DNA of 64,000 bases, from the NCBI GenBank assembly GCA_963757185.1, contig CAVWQI010000008.1, positions 1-64,000 on the forward strand. Reading direction: 5' to 3'. This DNA is from JAQBQB01 sp963757185. GTDB lineage: Bacteria; Gemmatimonadota; Gemmatimonadetes; Gemmatimonadales; Gemmatimonadaceae. This document shows positions 1-8,213 of the stretch, in pieces. The position numbers and the translations under genes were made by a program. Each line of letters begins with the position of its first letter. Within the stretch, counting starts at the first letter, position 1. The notes beneath the pieces were generated by a model, which ran no database searches, was not told where the DNA came from, and worked only from the letters and a program-made list of their open reading frames with translations.

Positions 1-1
1 C

Positions 2-565
2 CTACGCGTCCAGGACTTCCGCGAAGTAGGCCGCCACGTCGATCACCAACGGGCTGGACGCACCCTCCGGCATCCATTCAATCCGGTCCTCGGACATCTC
101 GACGCGCGGGTCCGCTGGCGTGGAGCGTTCGAACGTTCTGGAGTCCAGATCAACGATCCAGAATTCGGGGACGCGCTCGTCGCGATAAAGCGCGCGCTTG
201 ACGACACGATCGGCGCGTGCGGTGCTCGGCGACAGCACTTCCACGGCGAGCAGCAACTGCTTGACATCGGCGAACGACTCTGGAGATCGCCCGCCAACGC
301 CAGGCGCGACGAAGAGATCAGGCTGAACGCCTCGGCCGGACGAGAAGACGATCTCCGCTGGCGCGAAGAAGACGTACCCGACCGGTTCGCGATCCAGATA
401 GTCCGCGACGCGCCGATGCAGGAGGCCCAACGCTCGTTGATGCCGAGCGGATGGCGACGGCGTCACGAACAACTCGCCGTCGATGACCTCGTACCGCTGG
501 CCGTCGTCCGGGAGATCTTGGAGGTCGTCGACGGTCCACTGCCGTCTGAACGCAGGCATGTGCAT
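2..565 (-). CDS. Uma2 family (DUF820) putative endonuclease
   Basis: Protein of about 187 residues matching the Uma2/DUF820 family, a PD-(D/E)XK-fold putative restriction-type nuclease common in accessory DNA. Visible family features are an N-terminal region containing VDDLQDLPDDGQRYEVIDGEL, the acidic motif QPDLFVAP, the central LAVEVLSPST with its conserved Glu, and the C-terminal block VPEFWIVDLDSR. The reading frame is open further upstream, but an ATG at 565 (MHMPAFRR) gives the normal family length. Its substrate is unknown and no partner gene is visible. The family assignment is firm; biochemical activity is inferred from the fold. Confidence 0.85.
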   Translation of the reverse strand: MHMPAFRRQWTVDDLQDLPDDGQRYEVIDGELFVTPSPSARHQRALGLLHRRVADYLDREPVGYVFFAPAEIVFSSGRGVQPDLFVAPGVGGRSPESFADVKQLLLAVEVLSPSTARADRVVKRALYRDERVPEFWIVDLDSRTFERSTPADPRVEMSEDRIEWMPEGASSPLVIDVAAYFAEVLDA

Positions 566-796
566 ACGATAGCCGACTCGGCGCCGAGGGAGCAAGCGAG
601 CATGGCGGCACACTAGCGTGCCGCCGACGGACGGGCGTCATCGAACCAGTGCAAGCGCAATCGCGGCGCTGCAACCCGTTGACGTACAACCGGCGTGCCT
701 GGTTGACTCAACGTGACGGCCGAGCGTACGATGACACCGAGGCGAATTGGTCCGAACCACAATCGGCCGATGCCGTCCCGCGCTCCGGGGGGCGTT

Positions 797-1183
797 ATGA
801 TCGACGCAATGGGAATCTTCCGAACGACGCTCGGCGTGTCGGCGCTCGCAACGCCGGATCAAAGGCGCGAGCTGACCAACGTGATGGTCGACACCGGCAG
901 CGAATACAACTGGATTCCGAGCGAGGTCCTGATCGAGCTCGGAGTCGCGCCAGTGCGCCTCGATCGGTTCGAGACCGCCGACGGGCGCATTCTCGAGCGC
1001 GAAGTCGGATTCGCGCTCCTCTACGCCGGCGGCCGAACGACCGCCGCGGCCGTTGTGTTTGCGCGAGAGGGCGACATGGTGTTGCTCGGAGCGCACGGAC
1101 TTGAAGGGTTCAACCTCCGCGTCGACCTCGCGCGCAAAGAGCTCATACCCGCCGGTCCCGTGCCAGCTGCGTTCGCAGCCTGA
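797..1183 (+). CDS. retropepsin-like aspartic protease family protein
   Basis: Protein of 128 residues with a single aspartyl-protease half. The catalytic-type motif VDTGSEYNWIP lies near residue 27, and the second hydrophobic-Gly signature LLGAHGLEGFNL lies about 70 residues later. One-domain proteins of this kind act as homodimers in the retropepsin family and are common small accessory genes in bacteria. I chose ATG 797 because a G-rich ribosome-binding-like stretch (ggggggcg) sits just upstream; the frame is open further back to 713. There is no signal peptide, so it is probably cytoplasmic. The natural substrate cannot be told from sequence. Confidence 0.75.
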   Translation: MIDAMGIFRTTLGVSALATPDQRRELTNVMVDTGSEYNWIPSEVLIELGVAPVRLDRFETADGRILEREVGFALLYAGGRTTAAAVVFAREGDMVLLGAHGLEGFNLRVDLARKELIPAGPVPAAFAA

Positions 1184-1185
1184 CA

Positions 1186-1614
1186 CGCGCCGAGCCGCCC
1201 GAGGTCTTCCGCGCGACCAGTGCAATACTGCCGACACTGCCCGGCAGTATTGCCTCGGCTCGCGCTCCAGACCCCGGGCCGTCTCGGCGCTGCCTCCGTG
1301 TGTGCGCGGCTCAGCGCTGCGACTGATCGCGCGTGCGCTGCGGTCGTCGCGCGCGCGTGACGTGGAGCTCGACGCGCATGCCGGCGCGCGCGAGGAGCGA
1401 AGGAGCGTCTCCAACGAGAAACGCGCTAGACGGCCGCGGCGCAGATCGCGCATCGGAGCGCACGTTCTGGCAGTTCGCTGGCCTTGGTGCCTTGGTGAGG
1501 CGAGCGGGTGGGACTGTCCGGAGCGGAGCCGAGGCAGTATTGCCGGGCAGTGTCGGCAATACTGCACTGGTCCGCGGAGGACAGTCCCACCCCGAGCCCC
1601 ACGCCTAACGGAGG
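1186..1614. repeat. hairpin-bearing inverted-repeat element, copy A
   Basis: Noncoding stretch between convergent genes. The left end holds a perfect hairpin CAATACTGCC / GGCAGTATTG at 1223-1252 with a 10-nt loop. The right end holds CAGTATTGCC / GGCAATACTG at 1535-1564, whose loop is the reverse complement of the left one. The sequences around both hairpins are also inverted repeats of each other (about 75 bp, imperfect), so the whole looks like a MITE-like element with long terminal repeats and a core of about 240 bp. Related copies lie at 3198-3355, 6405-6490, 41590-42090 and 59115-59463, with unrelated cores. Confidence 0.85.
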
Positions 1615-1686
1615 CGGCCGCACAACCTAATAGAATGGTTGCCATGACTCGTTCACTTGCCGCGTGCCAGGCGTGCAGGCGCGCCG

Positions 1687-2328
1687 TCAACTCAACGAGA
1701 ACGGCGGATACTCGTCGTGCAGCAACAGGAAGTACGCCTCCACGCGCGTGCTCCAGCGCAATGCGCCGACGCCGAAGTTGTAGAGCGATGGCGGGAAGTT
1801 CCCGGTCAGGATGATCATGACCCACGCGATGATCGTCGTGATCGCCCACGCGACGCCGATCAGCGCCACGGCGATGAACTGCGGTATGAGCAGGATGATT
1901 CGAAACGCCACCGACAACCGGTCGCGCGCCCCGACGGGAGCCTCGAACTCGAGCGATGCCGGATACTCGGCGTCGCCGAACGGCGGATACTCGTCGCGGA
2001 GCAACGCGAAGTACGCGGCGGCGCGGACGCGCCAGCGCAGATAGTAGAGCGCGAGACTGCGAAGGCCCGCCGGATATTCTCCGCCGAACACGATCGCAAA
2101 CCAGGCGATGAACGCGCAAACGCCCGCGACGGCGCCGAGCACTCCAGTCGTCGCGCCCCACTGCGCGTTCGGCCGGCCCGACGAACTCCACCCGATCGAG
2201 TACCCAACCGCGGCGGGGGTGCCGACGAGCAGGACGTGGGGGATCGCCAGAATGGGGCGAAACGCAACCGTGAGCCGGTTTCGACCGGTCAGCGCCGGCG
2301 CGACGGAAACATCGACGACGTGAGTCAG
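1687..2328 (-). CDS. DUF4389 domain membrane protein
   Basis: Integral membrane protein of the DUF4389 family. Two tandem halves are visible, each with a hydrophobic segment (RPILAIPHVLLVG and RIILLIPQFIAVALIG) followed by a second helix and the typical block RWxxRxxAYxxLLxDEYPPF. The last part, EYPPFSLS, is the usual C-terminus. The start is uncertain: the family N-terminus begins around 2328, where the only in-frame initiation-like codon is CTG; the next GTG at 2142 would remove the first helix. Function is unknown for the family. No operon partner is evident. Confidence 0.7.
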   Translation of the reverse strand: MTHVVDVSVAPALTGRNRLTVAFRPILAIPHVLLVGTPAAVGYSIGWSSSGRPNAQWGATTGVLGAVAGVCAFIAWFAIVFGGEYPAGLRSLALYYLRWRVRAAAYFALLRDEYPPFGDAEYPASLEFEAPVGARDRLSVAFRIILLIPQFIAVALIGVAWAITTIIAWVMIILTGNFPPSLYNFGVGALRWSTRVEAYFLLLHDEYPPFSLS

Positions 2329-2340
2329 GCATGGTCAGTA

Positions 2341-3093
2341 CTAATACGTGACCTGAATTCCGGCCGAAAGGATCTGGTCGGTCTTCTGCAAGAGCGCCGT
2401 TCCCGCTGCATTCAAGGGCGGGGCGTTGGCGAAGCGGACGACGTATGAAAACTTCATCGCGGTATGCGCCGACAGCGGCGCCACGAGGTCCGTCTCCGTG
2501 TTGACGCGATAGTCGTTGGAATCCTGAAGATCAGGGATGTATTCGACGTTTTGGAAGACGTAGGCTTCCTTCGTGAAGGAATGCTTCCAACTCGACGCCT
2601 CACGCAGGGCTGAAAAATTGTGGTCCGGACCGATCAGGTTCTTTTGCTCCGTGTATTGATACCCGGTCTCGATGTTGAACTGATCGACAGCCGTGGAGAG
2701 GATCTTCCAGACGCCGCCGGCCCCCTCGGCGAATCGCGACCGGATGCCCGCGAACTGATTTCGATCGAAGTTCGTGAGTCCATAGATCGCGAAATGGCTT
2801 GCGACATCATGGTCGGCCCGGAGACCAGCGCGCAGGAGATTGGACGACTCTATGCCGCCCGTCTTGCCGTAGATCTCGCCGAAATCCTCTTTGAACGCCC
2901 ACGTGTCGATGCGCCGGATGTACCGCTCATTCACGCTCAGCGTACTGGTGGACGTATTTCCACCGACGAGGACAAACCCGACATCGCCGCTGATTTCTGT
3001 CGGCGGGGGTTTCTTCGCGTCTTGCCCTGGCGCCACTCGAGCGAGGAGGCAGAGGCAGCCGACAACCGACAGGTAAGTGCCCGCAATTCGCAT
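2341..3093 (-). CDS. DUF481 family outer-membrane protein
   Basis: Secreted protein of 250 residues with an N-terminal signal peptide (hydrophobic stretch VGCLCLLARVAPG, then a charged mature start). It belongs to the DUF481/YdiY group of salt- or metal-inducible putative outer-membrane beta-barrels. Alternating polar/hydrophobic strands run through the mature part, and the protein ends in an aromatic residue (IQVTY), as beta-barrel proteins do. The last 27 bases of this gene occur again at 3446-3472, upstream of it on this strand, next to a truncated SEC-C gene. Role in the cell is unknown; the family call is good. Confidence 0.8.
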   Translation of the reverse strand: MRIAGTYLSVVGCLCLLARVAPGQDAKKPPPTEISGDVGFVLVGGNTSTSTLSVNERYIRRIDTWAFKEDFGEIYGKTGGIESSNLLRAGLRADHDVASHFAIYGLTNFDRNQFAGIRSRFAEGAGGVWKILSTAVDQFNIETGYQYTEQKNLIGPDHNFSALREASSWKHSFTKEAYVFQNVEYIPDLQDSNDYRVNTETDLVAPLSAHTAMKFSYVVRFANAPPLNAAGTALLQKTDQILSAGIQVTY

Positions 3094-3197
3094 ATCGTCT
3101 CGCGCGTTGTCTCAGGTTGGGGGACAGCGAACACGCACGCTCGGGAGTCTATTGCAGACGCAGCCGATCTGCGAGACCGAGCCGGCGCGGCATGACA

Positions 3198-3355
3198 CGC
3201 TCCGAGCCGCCCGAGGTCTTCCGTGCGGGCTCACACGCGCCGAGCCGCCCGAGGTCTTCCGCGCGACCAGTGCAATACTGCCGACACTGCTCGGCAGTAT
3301 TGCCTCGGCTCGCGCTCCAGACCCCGGGCCGTCTCGTCGCTGCCTCCGTGAACGG
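3198..3355. repeat. hairpin element, copy B (left half only)
   Basis: Contains the left terminal arm of the element seen at 1186-1614, with a perfect stem CAATACTGCC / GGCAGTATTG at 3273-3302, loop GACACTGCTC. The outer flank (ccgagccgcccgaggtcttc) is present twice in tandem, from about 3198 and about 3234. No right arm follows, so this is a solo end or a deletion remnant. It lies upstream of the DUF481 gene start. Confidence 0.8.
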
Positions 3356-3437
3356 CTCCACGACCGGGCCCTCGCCGGCCGTTCACGCAGTTAACAACGA
3401 ATGAGTGCTCAACAAAGACCGCCCCTCGCTACGCGTC

Positions 3438-3617
3438 TCACCGTGCTAATACGTGACCTGAATTCCGGCCGAGCAGGCGGGCAGTCAGGTCCTTGTCCAC
3501 CGCCTTGAGCTCTGCGGCGCGCGTGCGCTTGGGATCCGTCGCGATTGTCAGCGCGCCGTGGCAGCGCTTGTATTTCTTGCCGCTCCCGCAGGGACAAGGG
3601 TCGTTGCGGCCGACGGT
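3438..3617 (-). CDS. SEC-C motif small protein, C-terminally replaced
   Basis: Short protein of about 59 residues starting MTVGRNDPCPCGSGKKYKRC, a complete SEC-C zinc-binding motif (C-x-C-x8-C-[HC]) like that at the SecA C-terminus and in many small standalone proteins. After about 45 residues the coding sequence runs into a copy of the last 27 bases of the neighbouring DUF481 gene (3446-3472), read in another frame, and stops. The normal C-terminus therefore seems to have been lost in a rearrangement. The zinc-site call is strong; whether the product is functional is doubtful. Confidence 0.65.
   Translation of the reverse strand, partial: TVGRNDPCPCGSGKKYKRCHGALTIATDPKRTRAAELKAVDKDLTARLLGRNSGHVLAR
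3446..3472. repeat. 27-bp direct repeat of DUF481 gene 3' end
   Basis: The 27 bases here are identical to 2341-2367, the stop codon and last eight codons of the DUF481 gene, in the same orientation. Together they bracket that gene and the half element at 3198-3355. They mark the junction with the shortened SEC-C gene. Confidence 0.85.
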
Positions 3618-3682
3618 CATATTGGAAAGTAGGCAGGGTGCGAGTAGGTTCGCGGCATGCACCCGGCGGCCGTGTCCCGACC

Positions 3683-3913
3683 ATGATCAAGCCGAGCGAT
3701 ACTACGCCCGAGGCCGCGGCGGTTCAGTCGGAGGTCATCGCTCGGCTGACTGTTGCGCGGCGTCTCGAGCTTGCGTTCGAGATGAGCCAGATGGGTCGCG
3801 CGTTGGCGCGGGCGCGTCTGCGCGAGGAGCACGCTGATTGGGACGACGCCGACCTCGATCGGGAGTTGCTGCGCCTGGCCTTCGCGCCTGACGATCTGCC
3901 GCCGGGGTTGTAG
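3683..3913 (+). CDS. small conserved helical hypothetical protein
   Basis: Protein of 76 residues starting MIKPSDTTPEAAAVQ. It is strongly helical and rich in Arg and Glu, with a pattern (RRLELAFEMSQMGRALARARLREEHADWDDADLDREL) known to me from short uncharacterised proteins that often sit beside nucleotidyltransferase-like or toxin-antitoxin genes; no such partner is visible here. ATG 3683 is the first start that gives this family-like N-terminus. Function is unknown. Confidence 0.55.
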   Translation: MIKPSDTTPEAAAVQSEVIARLTVARRLELAFEMSQMGRALARARLREEHADWDDADLDRELLRLAFAPDDLPPGL

Positions 3914-3958
3914 TGGCAGGGGCGTCACCGAGAAATTCGCCGAGCGATCGCATCCGGG

Positions 3959-5140
3959 TCACGGCGCCTCTTCGCCGCCCGTGAACAACCGCACGTACTC
4001 GTCGTATTGAAATCGGCGATTCCGACTGTACCCGGTGATCTCGCGCAGCACGCCGATCGCCGCGAGACGTTTCACCAATTCGTTTGCCGCCGCGAAGCTC
4101 ACGCCGGTCAGCCGTTGCACGCCCGCCACCGTTACGATCGGTCCGCGAAAGAGCGCCTCGTGTACTTTGTGGCCGTTGCCGGCCGCGCGGCCGAGGTGCT
4201 GCGTGATTGCCGTGCGATGACGCTCGCGTAAGTCGAGTACGCGCCGCGTCGTCTCCGTTGCCTCGACGCTCACCCGCTCCACTCCGCGAAGAAAGAACCC
4301 AAGCCAGCCCTCCCAGTCGCCGCGGTCGCGAACGGCCTGCAGTCGGTCGTAGTACTCCTGCCGGTTCTGCTTGAACCAGTGCGACAAATAGAGCACCGGC
4401 TTGTGTAGCGCGCCGCGCTCGGTGAGCAGAAAGGTGATGAGCAGCCGACCCACTCGGCCGTTCCCATCGAGGAACGGATGAATCGTCTCGAACTGCGCAT
4501 GCGCGAGACCGATCCGGATGAGCAGCGGCAGGTCATCGTCGCCGTGCAGAAACGTCTCGAGGTCGCCGAGTGCTCGGGGCACGTCGCCTGGCGGCGGCGG
4601 GACGAACGTTGCGTTGGCGATTCCGGCGCCGCCCGGCCCAATCCAATTCTGCGTGCGACGCAACTCGCCCGGCGCGAGGCGCGCGCCGCGAACGCCTTGA
4701 AGCAACCGCTCGTGAATCTCACGGATCAACCGCACCGACACCGGCAGCTCGGACAACCGCGCCAGCCCATGGTTCATTGCGGCCACGTAGTTGATCACTT
4801 CGTTTACGTCGCGCGGCAACTCCGCAGGCTCGAACAGCTCGGACTGCGCGGCGAGCAGATCCTGAAGAGAGCTCTGGGTGCCCTCGATCTGGCTGGACAG
4901 GACCGCTTCCTTGCGGACATACATGAAGACGAGAAAGTCCGGATTGGGCAGGGTCACCACGGATCCGTCGAGGCGGCCGAGCGCCCGATCGGCGCGCGAG
5001 AGAATGGCGTTCAGTTCGCCGCCGAGTCTGACCGGCGGGTTCGGCGGCAGAGGCGTTGGCAGAAATACGCGATAATCCGCCGTCTGGCGCACGTACCGCC
5101 CGGCCCGTTCGGCTGGCTCTGGCCTGTCGGGAGCGCTCAT
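3959..5140 (-). CDS. Fic family protein (AMPylase) with N-terminal inhibitory motif
   Basis: Protein of 393 residues. The complete Fic catalytic motif HPFLDGNGRVGR lies at residues 221-232; the His deprotonates the target hydroxyl and the second half binds the nucleotide phosphates. The sequence SSQIEGTQ at about 82-89 matches the (S/T)xxxE(G/N) inhibitory helix, here N-terminal to the core (class II type), so activity is expected to be self-restrained. Flanking segments fit a Fic N-terminal domain and a C-terminal winged-helix region near NRRFQYDEYV. Such proteins transfer AMP to a protein Tyr, Ser or Thr. The target is unknown and it stands alone. Confidence 0.9.
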   Translation of the reverse strand: MSAPDRPEPAERAGRYVRQTADYRVFLPTPLPPNPPVRLGGELNAILSRADRALGRLDGSVVTLPNPDFLVFMYVRKEAVLSSQIEGTQSSLQDLLAAQSELFEPAELPRDVNEVINYVAAMNHGLARLSELPVSVRLIREIHERLLQGVRGARLAPGELRRTQNWIGPGGAGIANATFVPPPPGDVPRALGDLETFLHGDDDLPLLIRIGLAHAQFETIHPFLDGNGRVGRLLITFLLTERGALHKPVLYLSHWFKQNRQEYYDRLQAVRDRGDWEGWLGFFLRGVERVSVEATETTRRVLDLRERHRTAITQHLGRAAGNGHKVHEALFRGPIVTVAGVQRLTGVSFAAANELVKRLAAIGVLREITGYSRNRRFQYDEYVRLFTGGEEAP

Positions 5141-5302
5141 GTTATTGGCTTCCCATCACATGGGGACGAGTTGTCTCTATGTTATGGCCAGACTATAACA
5201 CACGGTTGAACTTGTTGCCCGAACGCCGGGTCCGTGTAGCCGTCCTTCCAGCCACCGCTTGGGGAGCGGTATTCGAGTCGAGTGCGAATAAGCCGCGTTG
5301 AA

Positions 5303-6328
5303 TCAGGACCACGAGACCGTTTCGCCGATCAGGTCTTTCAGCTCGGCGACGACCGCATCCGGAACGTCCTCTCGCGTGAGCAGCTCGCACAGCGCGGGCA
5401 GATCGGCGAGCCTGGCGCGGAGGAACCAGTCGTCGGGCAAGTCGACGCCCGCGTCGGCGAGACCGCGGGAGAAGTGCGGCTCGTAGCGCGACTGCCCCGG
5501 GCGCTCGTAGCGCAGCATGTTGCCGATATCGACGAGGATCGAGCCGGCGAAGGCGAACTCCCAGTCGAGGATCGCGGCGACGGTCCAGCGGCCGCCCTCC
5601 TGGCGCACCAGGATGTTCGGCGAGTTGAAGTCGCCGTGGGCGAGCGTCGCCCGGCCCGCTCCCGCGGCGGACGGGGGGGGCCACGCGCTCAACCCTTCGT
5701 GCGCGCGGACGAACGATTCGATGCGCGCGCGGAGCGAGGCATCGACGCGGGCGGCGAACAACGGCGACGCGGCGAAGTGCTCGATGACGCCCAAGAGCGA
5801 AACGTCCGCGAACGGCCCGTCCTCGACATCCAGCTCGGGGGAGAGGATGCCCGTTCGCGGAAACCGATGCCGCATCAGCCTCGGCAACAATCGCCCCGCA
5901 TCGTACGACGCCTCGGCGACACCGGCCGCCTCACCGCGCCGGCGCAGCTCGCGCAGCGAGATGCCGTCGATGAACTCGAGGACGCAGAAGGGTGGGAAGC
6001 CGCCGGACCCGCCGAGGGTGGGGGCGGATTCGGCGAAGAGGACCCGCGGAACGGGCACGTCGTCGCGCACGATCGAGAGGATGCGCACTTCCTTGGCGCA
6101 CGACTCCGGCATTCGGTCGTAGAACCGCAGCACGAATCGCTCGGCGGATCCGGACAGTCGAATGCGGTAGTTCCAGTTCATGATGCCGCCGGCGAGGGGC
6201 TCGACCTCGACGATCGAGCGTCCGTCGCGCCAAGGGTCGAGGAGGGCGTCGGCGGCGGCGACGGAGAGCGGTGGAGGCGGGGAGACGACCTTCCAGGTTG
6301 TCTTGTCGCCGAGGTTGGGGTTCGTCAC
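5303..6328 (-). CDS. aminoglycoside phosphotransferase-like kinase (APH family)
   Basis: Protein of 341 residues with the APH/choline-kinase fold. The Brenner catalytic motif HGDFNSPNILV is at 231-241, with Asp 233 as likely base. The metal-binding DWEFAF at 255-260 takes the place of DFG. The N-lobe shows VLRFYDR and a Glu at 80 (CAKEVRIL) positioned like the helix-C Glu. These proteins phosphorylate small molecules (aminoglycosides, choline, homoserine, sugars); the substrate here cannot be assigned. There is no close resistance-gene similarity that I recognise. Confidence 0.8.
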   Translation of the reverse strand: MTNPNLGDKTTWKVVSPPPPLSVAAADALLDPWRDGRSIVEVEPLAGGIMNWNYRIRLSGSAERFVLRFYDRMPESCAKEVRILSIVRDDVPVPRVLFAESAPTLGGSGGFPPFCVLEFIDGISLRELRRRGEAAGVAEASYDAGRLLPRLMRHRFPRTGILSPELDVEDGPFADVSLLGVIEHFAASPLFAARVDASLRARIESFVRAHEGLSAWPPPSAAGAGRATLAHGDFNSPNILVRQEGGRWTVAAILDWEFAFAGSILVDIGNMLRYERPGQSRYEPHFSRGLADAGVDLPDDWFLRARLADLPALCELLTREDVPDAVVAELKDLIGETVSWS

Positions 6329-6404
6329 CGTCTGAACCTTAGACGGAAATTCACTCGCCTGCGTGCCGGCACCGGTCTATTCCGGCAGCTTCATCGCCGT
6401 GAGC

Positions 6405-6490
6405 GGGCTCGGGGTGGGACTGGGGCGGGACCGTCCTCCGCGGACCAGGCAATTCTGCCTCGGCTCCGCTCCGAGCGCGGCGTCCAGGAG
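6405..6490. repeat. hairpin element, copy C (degenerate)
   Basis: A decayed single arm of the element at 1186-1614. The outer block gtcctccgcggacca and inner block gcctcggctccgctcc are kept, but the hairpin between them has shrunk to ggcaattctgcc. It lies between the divergent APH-like kinase and the unknown gene at 6661. Confidence 0.65.
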
Positions 6491-6500
6491 GAGCCTGGTC

Positions 6501-6529
6501 CTGGAGAGATGCGGAAACATCTCTCCCAG
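6501..6529. promoter_or_regulatory. inverted repeat in divergent intergenic region
   Basis: CTGGAGAGATG and CATCTCTCCCAG form an 11-12 bp inverted repeat with a 6-nt spacer and a one-base bulge. It sits in the 332-bp gap between the divergent genes at 5303-6328 and 6661-7764. It could be a repressor operator or a transcript hairpin; no U-tract follows on either strand. Confidence 0.4.
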
Positions 6530-6660
6530 GTAAACGACGAAAACGATCGTCGCGCGCGCCGAGGTCGACGATGCCGCTCACGGGGTACTGTCTAAAGATG
6601 GGCGCCAACATTACGTTACTAACGTACTGACACGCCTGCGCTTAGCCTCAGCCAGCCTGC

Positions 6661-7764
6661 ATGACGAGTCCCCTGTTCGACAGCCCAGGTCCAGACGTAG
6701 GTCTCCGCGTTGTGGCAGGCATCTTCAAGACGCTGATGATCGCCAGGGAGTGGTCAGTCATCGAACCGCGTGGCTTTCGCTGGATTGGATGGCGTTTGGG
6801 CCAGCTGGTGTATGCCTCGGAGCCATTCGAAGACGTCGGGATGTCCGTCGCCCGTGTCTACGCGACGACCGTCGTAGTCCGGAATATTCAAGCCGCCGAT
6901 CCCCAGGTCGCCCATGAAGTCCTAATGCTGAATCGAGTTGCGACGGGGAGCGCCTGGATGTTCGACCGAGACACCCGCACGCTCTGGGTCGGATACGCGA
7001 TGACGGTGCACGACCAGGGGGCAGGGTTCCGAGAGCAGCAACTCGCTAATTGTGCCATTCTGCAATTAATCGATGCCGAAGACAGGGCCGATGACTTGGC
7101 GCAGCGCCTAAGCGGCGACGTGGCGGTCGTCGATCATCCTGAGTCCGGAAGGCGAGAAAAGCCGGATGGGATGCTGGCCTTGTCATTGGTCATCGCCGAG
7201 AGATCAGGCAGCCACTCCGTGTTCGCCGAACTCGAGGAAATGCAGTCCGTCTACGAGTTTGCGAAGGCGACGAACGGCCGAGCGTTCAGCGCCGGCGCGT
7301 CACCCGAGGGAGTGTGTGTCGAGGTGCCATTCGGCGCCGACGACACTGCACTAATCGAAGTCATAACGACGTCGCCGCATCCGTCCCTCGGCAACGGTTT
7401 ACTCGTCCTGTCCCGCGTTCGAGGTGCGGGGACGCTGGTTGCGGCGCTCAGCTCGGCGGATCAGCTGAACGAGGTTGCGTTCGCGCCACGGTCTGTGTTT
7501 CCACTGCTCGGGGCGTGGTCCGCGTGGGAAGTAAGCGACACGGTATGGAGCATCGCGTTCAGTACGTTCGTTCCCAACCTCATGGCGACGCGCGGAGTGG
7601 CTTTAGATGCGGCATCGTCGTCGGTCTTTCGCCTCGCGCAACTTGATCGCCTCTGGTATCCGGATCTCGGGTCGCGCAACGTGGTCGAAATCATGTCGCG
7701 GCGAATACGTTCAGCCGCCGCGTGGCCAGACGATCCTCCGCGCAGTCCGAGCCTCGAGTCGTGA
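6661..7764 (+). CDS. hypothetical protein, 367 residues
   Basis: I do not recognise a named family. The sequence has no signal peptide and no membrane helix. The first part (about 14-150) alternates strands and helices, ending in AILQLIDAEDRADDLAQRL; a second part (about 175-345) has a similar course. This loosely recalls tandem YbjN/chaperone-like sensory folds, a weak structural impression only. Codon use matches the neighbours. No ribosome-binding site is obvious before ATG 6661. It is transcribed away from the APH-like kinase and followed by a convergent small gene. Confidence 0.5.
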   Translation: MTSPLFDSPGPDVGLRVVAGIFKTLMIAREWSVIEPRGFRWIGWRLGQLVYASEPFEDVGMSVARVYATTVVVRNIQAADPQVAHEVLMLNRVATGSAWMFDRDTRTLWVGYAMTVHDQGAGFREQQLANCAILQLIDAEDRADDLAQRLSGDVAVVDHPESGRREKPDGMLALSLVIAERSGSHSVFAELEEMQSVYEFAKATNGRAFSAGASPEGVCVEVPFGADDTALIEVITTSPHPSLGNGLLVLSRVRGAGTLVAALSSADQLNEVAFAPRSVFPLLGAWSAWEVSDTVWSIAFSTFVPNLMATRGVALDAASSSVFRLAQLDRLWYPDLGSRNVVEIMSRRIRSAAAWPDDPPRSPSLES

Positions 7765-7819
7765 GGGCGGTAGCCGCTGACCAGGGCGATGCTGCCGAAC
7801 CGGCCTGGTAGCCTTGCTC

Positions 7820-8200
7820 TCAGCCGGGATTCTGAAGCCATGCGCGCAGTTCAGACTCCTCGGCGATGACGATGGGCCGCTCCTGAAGTGCCGGGTGCAT
7901 CTGAAGCTCATGATAGCCCGTCGGCATACCCGTGTTCTGATTGACGACCCACGAGTGGCGCCAATTGCGCTTGCGGGCTTGCAAGAGGGATCGTGGGGTG
8001 CGTCCCAGAACTCCAGCCACCGCGCCATAACTCGCGCGTTGATGGTGTTCGTTTAGGAGGTCCAGGATTCCGTCGAGAGTGAGCACTTCTTCTTCGCTGG
8101 CGCCAGCGGGCGACCTTAAAGGTGTTCTAATGTGCAGTGCATCGGGCAGCCGTTCTATCGCTCTAGTGCGCGCCGCGAGGTATCTTGAACTTGAAGCCAT
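7820..8200 (-). CDS. conserved hypothetical protein
   Basis: The conserved-looking part is the C-terminal 90 residues, beginning LTLDGILDLLNEHHQRASYGAVAGVLGR, which looks like a winged-helix or HTH segment, followed by RNWRHSWVVNQNTGMPTGYH and an ELRAWL end. This pattern is seen in short proteins I know only as hypothetical. The start is uncertain because the 5' part overlaps the probable promoter region of the divergent gene at 8214; ATG 8200 is one option. Function is unknown. Confidence 0.45.
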   Translation of the reverse strand: MASSSRYLAARTRAIERLPDALHIRTPLRSPAGASEEEVLTLDGILDLLNEHHQRASYGAVAGVLGRTPRSLLQARKRNWRHSWVVNQNTGMPTGYHELQMHPALQERPIVIAEESELRAWLQNPG

Positions 8201-8213
8201 CCGGCCGACCATC

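Noticed and set aside
1186..1614. Rho-independent terminator only
   Set aside because: The hairpins lack U-tracts and are part of a larger two-ended element with copies away from gene ends.
638..2332. A long open frame on the minus strand across 638-2332
   Set aside because: Arg/Ser/Pro-rich, low-information translation overlapping a real DUF4389 gene, a protease gene on the other strand and a hairpin element; it is open only because of high GC.
3191..3355. Retron or RAYT-associated REP element
   Set aside because: No reverse transcriptase or REP-associated transposase is in the window; the GTAG-type REP motif is absent.
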